Shown: positions 1-11,770 of the stretch, piece by piece | Layout: each line of letters begins with the position of its first letter | Position numbering within the stretch: the stretch's first letter is position 1 | Assembly (NCBI GenBank): GCA_030272585.1 | Contig: BSYQ01000011.1 | Location: 1,674,001 to 1,738,000, forward strand | Reading direction: 5' to 3' | DNA length: 64,000 bases | Source: Bryopsis sp. KO-2023 | Lineage: Eukaryota > Chlorophyta > Ulvophyceae > Bryopsidales > Bryopsidaceae | Translations under genes and position numbers: made by a program | The notes under the pieces: model-generated | Databases searched by the model: none | Told to the model about the DNA's origin: nothing | What the model saw: only the letters and a program-made list of their open reading frames with translations

Positions 1-1069
1 GCTGGACTTGGAGGTACTTTCCATGTTACTCTTCTGAGTCTCGTCCATCTGGTGCTCGTTGTAAAAGTAGCTCTGAGAGGTCTTCCCACCATACTCGGCA
101 CGGTCGTTATAATGGGTGCCAAATCTGTCCACCAATTCCGCAGCCGCCCGCTCGCATTTCGAGAGTTCCGAACCCTTGTTGCCTGACATGCGCCACGCCA
201 TGTCTATCGATCCTTGTTTGCAAACCTTTTTCAGGTTGTTCACCGTCCCGTTAAAGTTGCCTGTGAGGTAGCTCTTCGGGTCTATTGGGTCCGACTTCTT
301 GTCGAAGGACTTCCACTGCACAGTCCACCGGGCATTGGAGGCCGTGATACTTACCATGCTCCTCTGGCCAGAGATCATCGCAGACGCGAAGTCCCCGCTC
401 GCCTTCGACGTCCCGTATCCGAGATTGTTGCGAGTTTGGGTCGACATAGATAACTCTGCTCCTTTGACAGGAACCGTGACGCCGATATCAGTTTTCTGAT
501 CGTATTCAGAGAGAATGCCCTTGCTCTCCGATTCCTGAAACGATCGGAAGCTGGAGTGGCTGGTGGACTGTGCGCCGCTGAGAGAGCTACACGAGGAAGC
601 CCAGTTCGTCGCGTCGACCTGATCGGGGATCAGGTACGTCAAATCGTCGAAGGGGGAACTGTAAAAAAACTCCGGTGCACCCGCTTTGGCGCCGTTGTAC
701 GTGAAGCTGAAAATGGCCCCCCTTCGTCTACCAGTGCTGTAGTCTAGCCCGTTTCGGAAGTCTTCGATCCCTGGCAGCTTGATTGTCGTGTAATCGGTCT
801 TCCCGAGCTCGAAAGCGTCACACGACCCTGCGGTGCACTCTTCGTAGCACTATAGCAACACACTGCCCATCATCTCACCAAGAAGACAAGGAAGGAGTGT
901 ATTTTCAAAGGTAGTGACATCAACAGCAGTAGTTACCCGCCTAGAATGAAGAGGTGAGGGCAAAGGCGTTTTTTTGGAAAGAACAGCTAACCTCTGTAGT
1001 GACGACCGCGAAGGTTGCTAGACTCAAAAGAGCCAGCCACGCGCCTTTGCGCGATACAACCCCCGACAT
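1..1069 (-). CDS. Secreted MACPF-domain (perforin-like) protein, 5' part, runs off the window
   Basis: Exon 1 is 1069-992. It encodes 26 residues that read as a signal peptide (charged start, then LALLSLATFAVV) and ends at a GTTAGC donor. Exon 2 starts after a TATAG acceptor at 849 and stays open to base 1, about 283 codons, so the 3' end is outside the window. Both junctions are phase 0. Around residues 255-280 the frame reads ELVDRFGTHY followed by YGGKT, which matches the MACPF signature (F/Y-G-T-H-Y and a following GG). MACPF proteins are secreted or vacuolar and oligomerise into membrane pores used in defence, predation, egress or development; which role applies here cannot be told. The exon is Ser/Thr-rich with paired Cys near its start. 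A TATA-like run (1163-1172, minus strand) lies about 95 bp upstream of the ATG. I see no frame lesions. Confidence 0.85.
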
Positions 1070-3270
1070 ATCTCGTTCGTCAGTGTCGGAGTATCACAGT
1101 AAAGTTGTCAATATACTTGCCGTGTGCTTCCGACTTATGTTCGGTCACCCCACCTGCATGACACCATATAAATTACTCATTCTTGAATTCAACTGTCTAC
1201 GAGAATCCCCCACGAATCAATGAGTATATAATTCGAAACAAGCAACCCACATTGTAGCGGCAATGAATTCGGAAAGGCACTGCAGATTGGATAGAGCAGA
1301 TACACTAATGAATCAGGAACGAGGAAGGAAAGATTAGTGTTCGAAGCTGGCTCGGAAATCCCAGCATCACCACAAAGGGAAGCAAGTCAGCATCGACGCT
1401 GGATCCTGTGGCGGCTGTCATGGATTTCCTGGATATTATGTTGACACTCTGAGTCTCTGACTGATTTTCGGATCCTGAATATTTAGCACCAATCCCAGAC
1501 ACTTTCAAATTTGTTGGATTGGGTGGTGTCAAACAAGAGTCCGCATTCTTACATCGCGCCCCAGTTTGTTATCGAATCTGTTGATTAACCATCTCAACTG
1601 TATAGAAGTGTTGCGCTTCTAGGATGATAGTTGTTACTGTACAAGTGACTGGAGACGGATACACAGTTGGAAGGGGTGCATTTATTCCGGGTGTGTATTG
1701 TCAGAGTTGCGACTGTCAACCATAGGCGCAACCAGGAGCCCTGGATTTTGGGGGGATTTTCGGGGGCCAAAATATTTTTTGGGGGGGTCACTTTTAGTTT
1801 TAATTTACTGTGATAAATAATAAATAAATAATAAGCTTTTCCACAAAACTGTTTACTTCTTGTCCCACCAAACTAAGTGTTTTCGATTTCTTTCGTTTTG
1901 TTCGTTGTGTTCACTGTATAGATTGGGTAGATTGGGTGGGTCATTTGGCAGAATTTCGGACGTTTGTTGATGGTTCGTTCAGTCGCCGTTCTGGCTGCGC
2001 GACTCAAAGCGGCTGGCGCTCTAGATCTAATAGTTGCTGTACCGGGACGGTGAAACAACAACGAATAAATAGTTATTTCCACACAATTTCTCCCTGTTGT
2101 AAAGTCTTGGAGTAAAACTTGCGATCAAACAAGAGTTTCGCTCGCCCCAACACATAGTTTCCGCCGTCCCTAGTTGAGAAGCGACTCGCCACTCCCCAGG
2201 GAAGATTGACTTCAACCCTTTGCCCTGGACGTGCGCACGACAGAGAGAGGCGCCCCTTCTTTCACGATTCAGGTTTGGCGCGAGGCCTTCGCCTCACGAC
2301 CTCTCAGGATTCCTGCGGACACAGCAATGAGCTATTCTCATTCCCCTCACCCCTCGTGTAACTCTCTCTCGAAAGAGATGACCTCATCGTCCACCTTCGA
2401 AGAGTCTTGGTAACGCAGGAAAAAACGGCTCCAGCCATTTCTGGGCGCAGGTGACTGAAAACGACACGCCCCCGGCTCAGACCTTCCGTCTTGGAAAGGA
2501 TCGGTTCGGTCCAGTTATTCCTCCTGGCTGGGGAAGGAGTACACTATAAAATATACAGGCGCCGGCACAAACTCGTGACTCGAAGGTCCTGACGAGCAGA
2601 CCTGGAACACGGAACACCTTCATACTCTCCTAAGACCATCCCACCCTGTACCTTATTTTCCTTTCTCCTCTTATTTCATATCTCCAGCAAGGCGTCTGAC
2701 GACATGCAATGGTCGCGCGTATTCGTTGGCAGAGCAACACTTGGTACCAACCCATGTTTCTTGCGAACAGTCGGCCGTCCTCCGCAACCTTGACGACCTG
2801 GAGCGACAAACCATGTAGGAGACAACCTACCATGGATTGCCGTCGTGTGAATGCCCCTGGAAACGTCGTCGATCGCCGCAACAGGTGCGGTGCCACCTGG
2901 ACGAGACACCCACCTGATTTCACAGTCGTAGATTATGGCAAGTGTTGGAAGTGTGCTGTCGGAAGATACGCACGCGTGTCTCTCGATTCATGCAATTTGG
3001 GGGTTCGAACTCAATGAATACTCAATAAGGATTCAACAATGATTTTCCTCCGCAATATAATTCGATATTCGATATTTGTTTGTTTTGTGTGTAGTGATCG
3101 ATTGACGGATGGAGGCATGGATTGGGTATGTTGGGAGGCGCGGGACACGTGCGCGGGTCCTGATTCATGCTCTTGCGGGGCTCCCTTTTGCTGTGTGATT
3201 GATTGATGAGTGAGCCCCTTACAGCGCAGGAGAGGTTCTTTGTGAAGCCAAGGGGTACTCCAGAAGTGGG
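1070..3270. other. Spacer without a supported gene
   Basis: No ORF here has a recognisable domain or a convincing exon structure. A 17-bp string at 1720-1736, followed by G-rich sequence, recurs at 45301 and looks like a shared transposon fragment. A TATA-like box sits near 2544 on the plus strand, upstream of a 102-codon ATG ORF (2709-3017) that I do not trust as a gene. Confidence 0.5.
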
Positions 3271-3277
3271 TATAAAA
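3271..3277 (+). promoter_or_regulatory. TATA box of the secreted-protein gene
   Basis: TATAAAA, about 175 bp upstream of the ATG at 3449. A GTAAGT donor near 3330 and a CAG acceptor near 3421 suggest an intron in the 5' leader, so the transcription start would be near 3300. Confidence 0.5.
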
Positions 3278-3448
3278 AGCCACAAACAACTATTTACGCA
3301 TGCACGCAAAGTATCGGAAGATAGGAGATAGTAAGTACTAGTGTGGAAGCTTTCTGCTACCTTCGAAACTGCAGCTCTGTCTTTCGTTTCGTTTAACAAA
3401 GGCTTCGATTTTCACGCACAGGTCAATCGGAGCGCGGTATCGGGACCG

Positions 3449-4445
3449 ATGCGGGAGATATTGTTCGTCGTCTTTGTGGTCTTAGCTGCCACACCAGCTG
3501 AAACATTTCAACATTTGTTGGGCGGAATAATGATAGATTTTCCCGGAGCACTAGATAAAGCTTGCAAGTGGGATAGTTATAAGTGGCACGATATCATGGG
3601 AAAGAAGGCCTACCCATTGGGGCCCAGGGACCCCAGATTCGAGATGCCGCGGTTCTTTACTGAGGCGAATGGACCAGCATTGGGGGACCAATATATTTGC
3701 CTGAAACATGAGCTTTATGGCGGATTCATGGTGCAACAGAAGCCCGCCAGGAACTTTAAAACGATAGGAACATCTTGTGGGCATGATGAGCAGATGAAAC
3801 TTGAAGTATACACCCATTATGGACACACCAGGACGTGGAGATTGAGAGCAAAGACAGGTTTTCCATGTGCCAGGTGCTGGCCTTCTAATCGTGCATGGGA
3901 ATGGGGTGAGAAGGAGTGTGATTACTTGGCAGAGTTGCAAATTTGGATAGCAGAGGATGCGACTGTGGCCATTCAACATTGTAACTCTGGGAAGTTTGTA
4001 GAGAAACACCCAAATCACAGGAACTTGCTGTGCAAGGGGGACTGGGGTGATGCTTGGGATTCTGATAAAGTATGGTGGTCTCCATGGAGATAGGATACCA
4101 AAGATGGCACTCAAGCTTATGGTTGGTATGACATTTACCACTGAGTCTCAGTTCGGGGTGCAAGGTATTTATCAGTTGCCAGTGGAGATGGAATGGTCAC
4201 AAAGCTACTCTCATACTGGGAGCAGAGAGGAAATGAAGGAGGAAAACGAAAATGGGGAGTTTAGCTTGGAAGTGGAGGTGCTTTGGTCAAAAGTATTGTA
4301 TGTGTGTCGATTAGGTTTCAAGCAGGGGACATTCCCAGTTGACTCGACAACCTTCAAGAATGTTGTGTTTGACTGTGGTATTCGTATGCATTGTAACCCA
4401 TGTGACTGTGTTGGAACTACTTACGATTTGAAACTGAGTTTTTAA
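3449..4445 (+). CDS. Secreted Cys-rich protein of unknown family, in two frames
   Basis: The ATG at 3449 opens a frame with a clear signal peptide (MREILFVVFVVLAATPAETF) and runs to a stop at 4093. A second frame, open from about 4047 to 4445, continues with similar composition: Cys pairs near the end and alternating polar/hydrophobic beta-type segments. The two parts join if GTATGG...CCAAAG (4070-4103, 34 bp) is a very short intron; otherwise a small indel has split the gene. The first part holds several Trp and Cys residues and could be a compact beta domain. The second part is faintly reminiscent of aerolysin-type beta pore formers, but I cannot name a motif, so that is speculation. The gene is divergently oriented to the MACPF gene at the window edge. 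I do not recognise the family. Confidence 0.55.
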
Positions 4446-5395
4446 ACAAAGGCGGCAGAAATGTGTTTGTTTGAAGGACACTACGTATGTCAGACTGCAC
4501 GGCTATTTTTTGTTCCATTTTTTTGAGTCTCGGTTTTCCATTTTTGTTTGTTTGAATTTTCGTAACACTCAGATGGTAGTATACCACAGGTGATCTTTTC
4601 ACCTGAAGATGCTTCGTCTTTGACTTTTCTGTTAGTTTTTTGGTATTTGAGAAGACGAGGTTGCGATAGGAGCAGAGTGGGGTCATCAGGCAGTATGTAA
4701 TCATTGATTGATGTTGGTTTGCTTGTAACGACAATTTTGAGGTGAAGAAAGATATGTACTGTGAATCGATAGTCGATAACGGGAGAAAAATATTACATAA
4801 CATAACATAATTACACGCGAAGAAGCCACCCAGACGCCCTCGATGGGGGACATCTACGCGCGTCCCCAGACCGACATCGCGACCGGATCGCCCGGATCAC
4901 CCGAAACCCCAAAAACCACCCAGGTGCGCCCTGCCTGGGACGTCGCGGCGACGCGACGGGCGAGGCGACGGCCGAGGTGGGAGCCGAGGTGGGAGGCCCG
5001 CGCCGAGGTGAGGCGTGGAACTCGCGCGCGGCGGCGGCGGCCCCAGATCTCCAGATCGGCGGGAGGTTCTGGGGTTCTGGAAACGAAAATAGAAAAGGAG
5101 AGGTTCTTTTTTCGACGAGAGAGAGGGCGAACGCGTGCGCCGACGTGCCTGCGGGGAGCGCTCGACTCACAGCGCTGCCGCGGAGTCGGGGCGATGCTTT
5201 CTGGGAAAAAAAACCGTTGTGGATCCAGCTTTTTCTGGGGCTTCGTCGGCGGAAATCCGCAAAAACTCCGACCCAGGTACGGAGAGGGCGCCGGCGAGCG
5301 CTCGGCTCACAGCGCTGTCGCGGACTCGGGGCGCTGCGTTCTGGGAGAAAAAAAACGTTGAGGAACTTTCGAAAGGAAACTCCCCCTTGGGTGGG
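4446..5395. repeat. GC-rich spacer with a two-copy direct repeat
   Basis: 4446-4810 is AT-rich with nothing recognisable. 4840-5395 turns sharply GC- and CpG-rich. Inside it, a block of about 64 bp at 5156-5219 is repeated with mismatches at 5296-5360; both copies end in an A-run followed by CGTTG. Long frames here follow from high GC and carry no domain. Confidence 0.6.
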
Positions 5396-7425
5396 ACTTT
5401 CCTAAAGTAAATTTCTCCACCAAACTGGAATCCGACGTGGCAGCCCACATACACATTTGTTTGGCCTAATTTTTAAACCACTGAGATTTCGGAATGTGCC
5501 AAACACATCACTAAAGTTTCGAAAGGAAACTCCCTCTGGGGTGGGACTTATGGGCAATCCAAGAAAAAACCTGATTTTCCTAAAGTAAATTTCTCCACCA
5601 AACTGGAATCCGACGTGGCAGCCCACATACACATTTGTTTGGCCTAATTTTTGAACCACTGAGATTTCGGAATGTGCCAAACACATCACTGAAGTTTCGA
5701 AAGGAAACTCCCTCTGGGGTGGGACTTATGGGCAATCCAAGAAAAAACCTGATTTTCCTGAAATAAATTTCTCCACCAAACTGGAATCCGACGTGGCAGC
5801 CCACATATACATTTGTTTGGCCTAATTTTTGAACCACTGAGATTTCGGAATGTTCCAAACACATCACTAAAGTTTCGAAAGGAAACTCCCCCTGGGGTGA
5901 GACTTATGGGCAATCCTTGATTTTCCTAAAGTAAATTTCTCCACCAAACTGGAATCCGACGTGGCAGCCCACATACACATTTGTTTGGCCTGATATTTGA
6001 ACCACTGAGATTTCGGAATGTGCCAAACACATCACTCAAGTTTCGAAAGGAAACTCCCCCTGGGGTGAGACTTATGGGCAATCCTTGATTTTCCTAAAGT
6101 GAATTTCTCCACCAAACTGGAATCCGACGTGGCAGCCCACATACACATTTGTTTGGCCTAATTTTCGAACCACTGAGATCTCGGAATGTGCCAAACACAT
6201 CACTGAAGTTTCGAAAGGAAACTCCCTCTGGGGTGGGACTTATGAGCAATCCTTGATTTTCCTAAAGTAAATTTCTCCACCAAACTGGAATCCGACGTGG
6301 CAGCCCACATACACATTTGTTTGGCCTGATATTTGAAACACTGAGATTTAGGAATGTGCCAAACACATCACTCAAGTTTCGAAAGAAAACTCCCCCTGGG
6401 GTGAGACTTATGGGCAATCCTTGATTTTCCTAAAGTGAATTTCTCCACCAAAATGGAATCCGACGTGGCAGCCCACATACACATTTGTTTGGCCTAATTT
6501 TTGAACAACTGAGATTTCGGAATGTGCCAAACACATCACTGAAGTTTCGAAAGGAAACTCCCTCTGGGGTGAGACTTATGGGCAATCCTTGATTTTCCTA
6601 AAGTGAATTTCTCCACCAAACTGGAATCCGACGTGGCAGCCCACATACACATTTTTTTGGCCTAATTTTCGAACCACTGAGATCTCGGAATGTGCCAAAC
6701 ACATCACTGAAGTTTCGAAAGGAAACTCCCTCTGGGGTGGGACTTATGAGCAATCCTTGATTTTCCTAAAGTAAATTTCTCCACCAAACTGGAATCCGAC
6801 GTGGCAGCCCACATACACATTTGTTTGGCCTGATATTTGAAACACTGAGATTTAGGAATGTGCCAAACACATCACTCAAGTTTCGAAAGAAAACTCCCCC
6901 TGGGGTGAGACTTGTGGGCAATCCTTGATTTTCCTAAAGTGAATTTCTCCACCAAAATGGAATCCGACGTGGCAGCCCACATACACATTTGTTTGGCCTA
7001 ATTTTTGAACAACTGAGATTTCGGAATGTGCCAAACACATCACTGAAGTTTCGAAAGGAAACTCCCTCTGGGGTGGGACTTATGGGCAATCCTTGATTTT
7101 CCTAAAGTAAATTTCTCCACCAAACTGGAATCCGACGTGGCAGCCCACATACACATTTGTTTGGCCTAATTTTTGAACCACTGAGATTTCGGAATGTGCC
7201 AAACACATCACTGAAGTTTCGAAAGGAAACTCTCTCTGGGGTGGGACTTATGGGCAATCCTTGATTTTCCTAAAGTGAATTTCTCCACCAAACTGGAATC
7301 CGACGTGGCAGCCCACATACACATTTGTTTGGCCTGATTTTTGAACCACTGAGTTTTCGGAATGTGCCAAACACATCATTCAAGTTTCGAAAGGAAACTC
7401 TCCCTGGGGTGGGACTTATGAGCAA
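5396..7425. repeat. Tandem satellite array, 12 monomers of 168-178 bp
   Basis: The anchor CTCCACCAAACTGGAATCC (with CAAAATGG in two copies) starts at 5415, 5593, 5771, 5939, 6107, 6275, 6443, 6611, 6779, 6947, 7115 and 7283. The first two periods are 178 bp; the other nine are exactly 168 bp. The difference is a 10-bp insert next to GGGCAATCC. Variants recur every third monomer: for example, the ATTTGAAACACTGAG variant at 6331 returns at 6835, 504 bp later, so a trimer has itself been duplicated. 168 bp is close to a nucleosome repeat. Frames across the array are periodic artefacts. Confidence 0.97.
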
Positions 7426-7833
7426 ACATTGTAACATGGATGAGCAGTTGCAGTTATAGGAGATGATGGTGTGTGGTAGTTTGGAGAAGAATCAGTTGGG
7501 TCACTGTTAGATGGTTGACAAGTTGGAAAGGTTGGGTGGTTCAGGCAACTAACATTAACTCCAGAGGTTGGATAAAAGGAAGCCCAAACAGTGAACGATA
7601 GTCTTCACTTGTAATCTGACTTTCCTCCGCTCGATCGAGTGCTTTACATCCATCGAACCCAATAAACCAAAATAAATAAACCAAATCAGAGAAAAACCCA
7701 ATGGCCCTAGTCTAAAACAGAACTAGAAACACTCTTCTATACACAACTGCCAGAAACAGCCGACGAACGCAGTCTTTGTCCAGCCCCTCCACACTGGGAT
7801 AGAACACCAGTCTACTCAGCCAAAAGAGCTCCA
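7426..7833. other. Spacer after the satellite
   Basis: Unique AT-moderate sequence with AATAAA-like runs near 7660-7680. I see no ORF with family support. Confidence 0.5.
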
Positions 7834-10800
7834 TCAAACACATGGGCCCATATCTGGACAGCCTGTGGCTCGATATATTGACAGTGGCCAGCCTCCAGCA
7901 AACTGATCACAGCAACAGAGCGGTACTGCGGGCTTGTCGCAAGGGGTTGCAGGTGGTGGACCAATGCTGGAAAGGGGGGGGGGGGTTGCTTGTTTGGTGT
8001 GACAAGTGATGTTATTTTTTTTTAAGAAGTGCCCTGCTGCAATTGTTTCTTTCATGAGCTCCTCATCTTTCAGGACCTCTTCCAGCTCTTTCAGCACCGT
8101 AATATTGCCTGTAAGAAAAAACCCAAAAAAACTGAGCGATATGACTAATGTCATTTTTGGATTATCTTCAACACACAAAACCCCATCACTTTGCTTTCTT
8201 GAGCGAACCGAAAACACACAGCAGCTTCTCTTTTTCCCTTCCCAGCATCATCAATAACCCAATCCGTCAAAGAAGCCTCTCGAAGCTTGACATACCCATT
8301 CTCACCCACTGAGTCCGTTTCGACACAGGCCCCCAAATTGACACGCAGCACCGTGTGTTCCAATGCTGAGCAGAGCATTGCCACATCCTTTCCCCATTTG
8401 CATCCTGGAGTTGGGCAATCCACGACCACCAACCCCTTTCTTGGCCCCAGTCTGACTTCTTTGGGGGTGGAGCGGTGCACTCGTGACGTATCGATGCCAG
8501 ACAGCAGAATAGCAGCAGCCTCATCCAGAGAATCACTCACGCTTTCCAAGTAGTCCCCTGTGACTGCTTCAAGTTTTTCTCAAGCCTCTGGGTCCACGTT
8601 ATTCAATGCCATGTCGCAGCGATTGTCAGTTGCGCAGAACCTATAAGCAAACAGTACCACCTCAAACAAAAGCAAAAGAAAAGAAAAGCACTATTAACAT
8701 GAGATCTCCATAGGATCCCATCGCAGGTAAAACAATTGCTTTCCTTGCATGGAGTGCTTTTCGTGAAATATTTCATCCCTGGCACCATTGGCAACACTGT
8801 GGATAGCACTTTATCCACCCTCTCCACATTGCAGGCACTCTCCAGCAGCACACTGCCGTTCTCTATGAATGTTGTTGATGATTTTTCCCGTTTGGCCACA
8901 GGAGTCACTCCAACACCCACCGACACGACACAATCGATCGGGGTTCCTGGCCACAGAAGGCTTCCCTGTTGAACAGCGACTGCTGCAGGGACTGCTACAT
9001 GAACACAGCATCAGTGAGCCTAACCACCAAAATCAACCCTACTGTACCCCAACATGCAGATCTATTGAGTGCATCTAGTTCAGTGAGGTTTTGCCAAAAA
9101 TCCAAATGTCACTGGTATGGTGTTCAATTCCACAGCCCACCTGTACAAACTCTCCTTCCAGCTCGACTGGTCTTCGGTCTCTGCCTGGCTAAAAACCTTT
9201 CCCCCGAGGGTTTTGTACGTTTTCCCACACTGATTCATGCTGAAATTCACCAAGCCGATTTCGCATGCCAGCATAGCCCCCGTCGAGGTCCCACCGATCA
9301 AATTGAAGAGGTCGAAAATTCTCTGACCTGTACGCCTTTCCAGCTCTCTTAAAACCATGACCGTTGCGATTCCCTTTATTCCACCCCCATCCAAGGACAA
9401 CACCCGAACACCTCGTCTACGAATCACCCCCCTGCCCACAATTCTACCCACTTCCTCGTTCTGACCTGTTGAGCCAATGAGGAAAAACCCAGCATCGGCC
9501 CATAACAATCCAGCAACTTTTCCTCCAAAAAAGACTTGAAAATAAAACCCTGCCAACTGTGCATGTCTCCGTTGAGGGCAAATGCTCGTTCAACGCCTTC
9601 ATCGGTGCCCAACAAGAAGTTTTCGAAACGCCTATTCTTATTTTTATTTTTCACAAAAATAACACACAATTCATTTTTGTTACGAGTATTCAATTCACTG
9701 AGAATCAAAACAACTTCGAATGTTTCTCAGGGTCCACTAATATGGAAGTATTCAACCCCCCCCCCCCCCCAAACCCCCCTCTTACCCAAGATTGCCAAGG
9801 CACGCTTGGCACAAATCCCGGTGACTCGATCACCGAGGTCTCCGTCCCCTTCGGCCAGACGAATCAACGAACCCAACAGCCCATCCACAGCAAGCTTTTT
9901 GACTTTGTTCTGGGCAGCAAATCCCAGGTTTTCCAGCACCTACAGCCCCAGGTGTTGCACCCTTGCCACCGAGCTCTCTTGAATCAATGACTGCAGTCTG
10001 ACCTGGAGTCAATAAGGACTCCGAGATGGCATCCGAGGTCAACACCAGGGTTGAAATCACACGAAGCCCCCTGAGCTGAATCTCCTATGCTGAAACAATC
10101 CACAACATAAACACATCAACAGGGACAAACTTCCTCATTCTCTTTTTTTTTTTTGGGGGGGGGGGTGGGAGGGGGAAAGTGGTTTGAAGTGTTTTTCAAT
10201 GTGGGCACCCATGTCACAATATTGTGGCACTGAGGGGGGGGGATTTCCCGCCACAAAAAATAGCGGGGGAAAAATTTCTCTTCTTTTCTCTTTCATTTTT
10301 TATTTACTGAGAATCAATGGAGGGGAGGGGGACTGACGCTTCCTATGCCTATTGAGATTCGCATTTTTAAATATTCAGGGGCACCTCTCAATCTCACCTG
10401 CTTGTCTTGAGGTTCAATTCCTCCAAACATAGGCACTGGGAGAGTCCAACTGAATTCCAAACATACAGGAGTCAGTCTAGACCATCCCACAAGCAATACT
10501 GCTCTGCTCATCCCTGTTCAGGTATTCCCTGAGCAATGGAATGGAAGGAGGGGACAGCACCATGCATGTATGAGTATGTCAGGAGCAACTCCAACAAAAT
10601 ACCACAAAAATGGACAGGTTGGAGGAGAGATTGGAAGTTTCTGGAAGCCCATCCATGTTTTCACGCATTGAATGGAGTGCACTGAAGGCAAAAGGCCTAC
10701 CAGACTCGTTAGCCCAAAGCTCACCCGGAAGCGTTACGAGCTGGTTGTGGTCCAGTATGAGCGTCCTCAGTTTCGTCAAGTTTCCGAGACCCCTCGGCAA

Positions 10801-11210
10801 AAAAAAACGAAGGGAGATCTGCCAACGACTCTGGCAAGTGCGTCGCGATTACGTACGACTGTGCGATTCTCTTCGCAGGAACTCCGTTCAAAGAAAAGGG
10901 ACCGGAAATCAACAACAAACCAGAAGGCAGCTGCTTCAAGAATACTGCACGCTTTCCACAGAACCGCCCAGCGACGATGATCACAATATCGTCAGACCAG
11001 AGTTGCTGAGGTTCAAATGGTACAGCCCTTCCCACCAGCCGACATCCACGACACCGGGAAGAAAGAACGCGAATCCAGGCCTGCTTTTAATCGACGCACA
11101 CTCGTGACGTCCAACCCGTTCAGAATATCGACCACAGTCCTGACGTTCGCAGCGCCCCCCAACTGTCGAACGAATTCGAGAGAGTACACGCTAGGGGGAG
11201 TTTTCTATGG
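7834..11210 (-). pseudogene. Decayed LRR-armadillo-patatin phospholipase (PLAI-like)
   Basis: The parts appear in the order known for plant phospholipase A I-like proteins. Leucine-rich repeats come first ([11 protein letters not shown] near 10.99 kb; [17 protein letters not shown] near 10.76 kb). Armadillo-like helices follow (10.06-9.73 kb; VLENLGFAAQNKVKKLAVDG), then patatin (9.56-9.08 kb) with the oxyanion loop DGGGIKG and nucleophile elbow GTSTG. Two further patatin-family blocks lie at 8.98-8.75 kb (LLESACNVERVDKVLSTVLP) and 8.64-8.15 kb. Breaks are visible: a TAG just before VLENLGF with a frame change upstream of it; a TGA inside DPEA*EKLEAV near 8.59 kb; a frame change at a 9-bp A-run (10799-10807). 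Only about 130 bp separate the nucleophile block from the next conserved block, so the stretch that should carry the catalytic Asp (DGA/DGG) is missing. Exon ends are approximate. Sequencing error could explain single indels, not all of this. Confidence 0.75.
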
Positions 11211-11305
11211 AGAAAAGAAGGGAAAAGAAGGAACGAAACCGAAAACGAACCAACACCCTGAAACCAACGAACCCGAAACACACCAAACACCCGCGCGCAC
11301 AAAAC

Positions 11306-11770
11306 CAGAGATAGGACTTTACGGTTACGGTCACCGTAACCGGACCGTAACCACCGTAACCGGACCGTAACCGGAGTACAATTTTCGTCAGAAAATCGTA
11401 CTTTTACGGCCGTAACCGTAGCACCGTACCACTCCGTACCGCTCCGTACCGGACCGTAACGACCGTAACGGCCGTAACAACCGTAAACCGTAGAAAGTGA
11501 CCCTCGCAGGGTCCCGCGATTCCAAAGGAACCCAGGGGGATTCGAACCCGCGACCCTACTGACTGCAGCCTAACGCTTTAGCACTGAACCACGCTACTTC
11601 ACGGTGATTTAGGGCCTACCGTAGTTATACCGTACCTGTTCCGTACCGTAAAAACAACATATTACTCCGGTTACGGTACGGAGTTACGGCCGTAGTACGG
11701 TGACCGTAACCCGACCGTAACCGGACCGGACCGGAGTCGGACCAAAAATTTGGCCCAAGTCCTATCTCTG
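11306..11770. mobile_element. hAT-like MITE, copy 1, with tRNA-like insert
   Basis: Perfect 14-bp terminal inverted repeats (CAGAGATAGGACTT ... AAGTCCTATCTCTG) enclose 465 bp. An 8-bp direct repeat, CACAAAAC, flanks it (11298-11305 and 11771-11778). An 8-bp target duplication and CAG-type termini fit the hAT superfamily. The interior is packed with short CCGTAACGG-type palindromic units and carries a tRNA-like segment. There is no transposase, so it is non-autonomous. A second copy lies at 43183-43648. Confidence 0.88.
11530..11608 (-). other. tRNA-like segment inside MITE copy 1
   Basis: On the minus strand the segment contains an A-box-like TAGCGTGGTTCAG and a canonical B box, GGGTTCGAATCC, at tRNA-like spacing. 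A possible anticodon loop reads CTGCAGT. The acceptor and D stems do not pair well, so it is unlikely to be a working tRNA. It could act as an internal RNA polymerase III promoter or be a relic. Confidence 0.55.

Noticed and set aside
2709-3017. 102-codon ATG ORF with an upstream TATA-like box
   Set aside because: No signal peptide, domain or splice support, and the opposite strand is equally open.
4843-5410. Several long frames on both strands
   Set aside because: They come from high GC and lack of TA-rich stops; composition is Arg/Gly/Pro noise and overlaps a direct repeat.
5396-7425. CRISPR-like array or repeated protein gene
   Set aside because: Units are contiguous with no unique spacers, and 168/178-bp periods are not spaced like CRISPR. 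Repeated minus-strand frames do not stay open because 168- and 178-bp units mix.
9530-9560. Patatin start at the frame opening near 9.55 kb
   Set aside because: The upstream part is intron-like; the homologous block begins near QNEEVGR after a CAACAG acceptor.
11530-11608. Functional tRNA gene
   Set aside because: A and B boxes are present, but acceptor and D stems do not pair and the copy in the second MITE differs in the anticodon loop.
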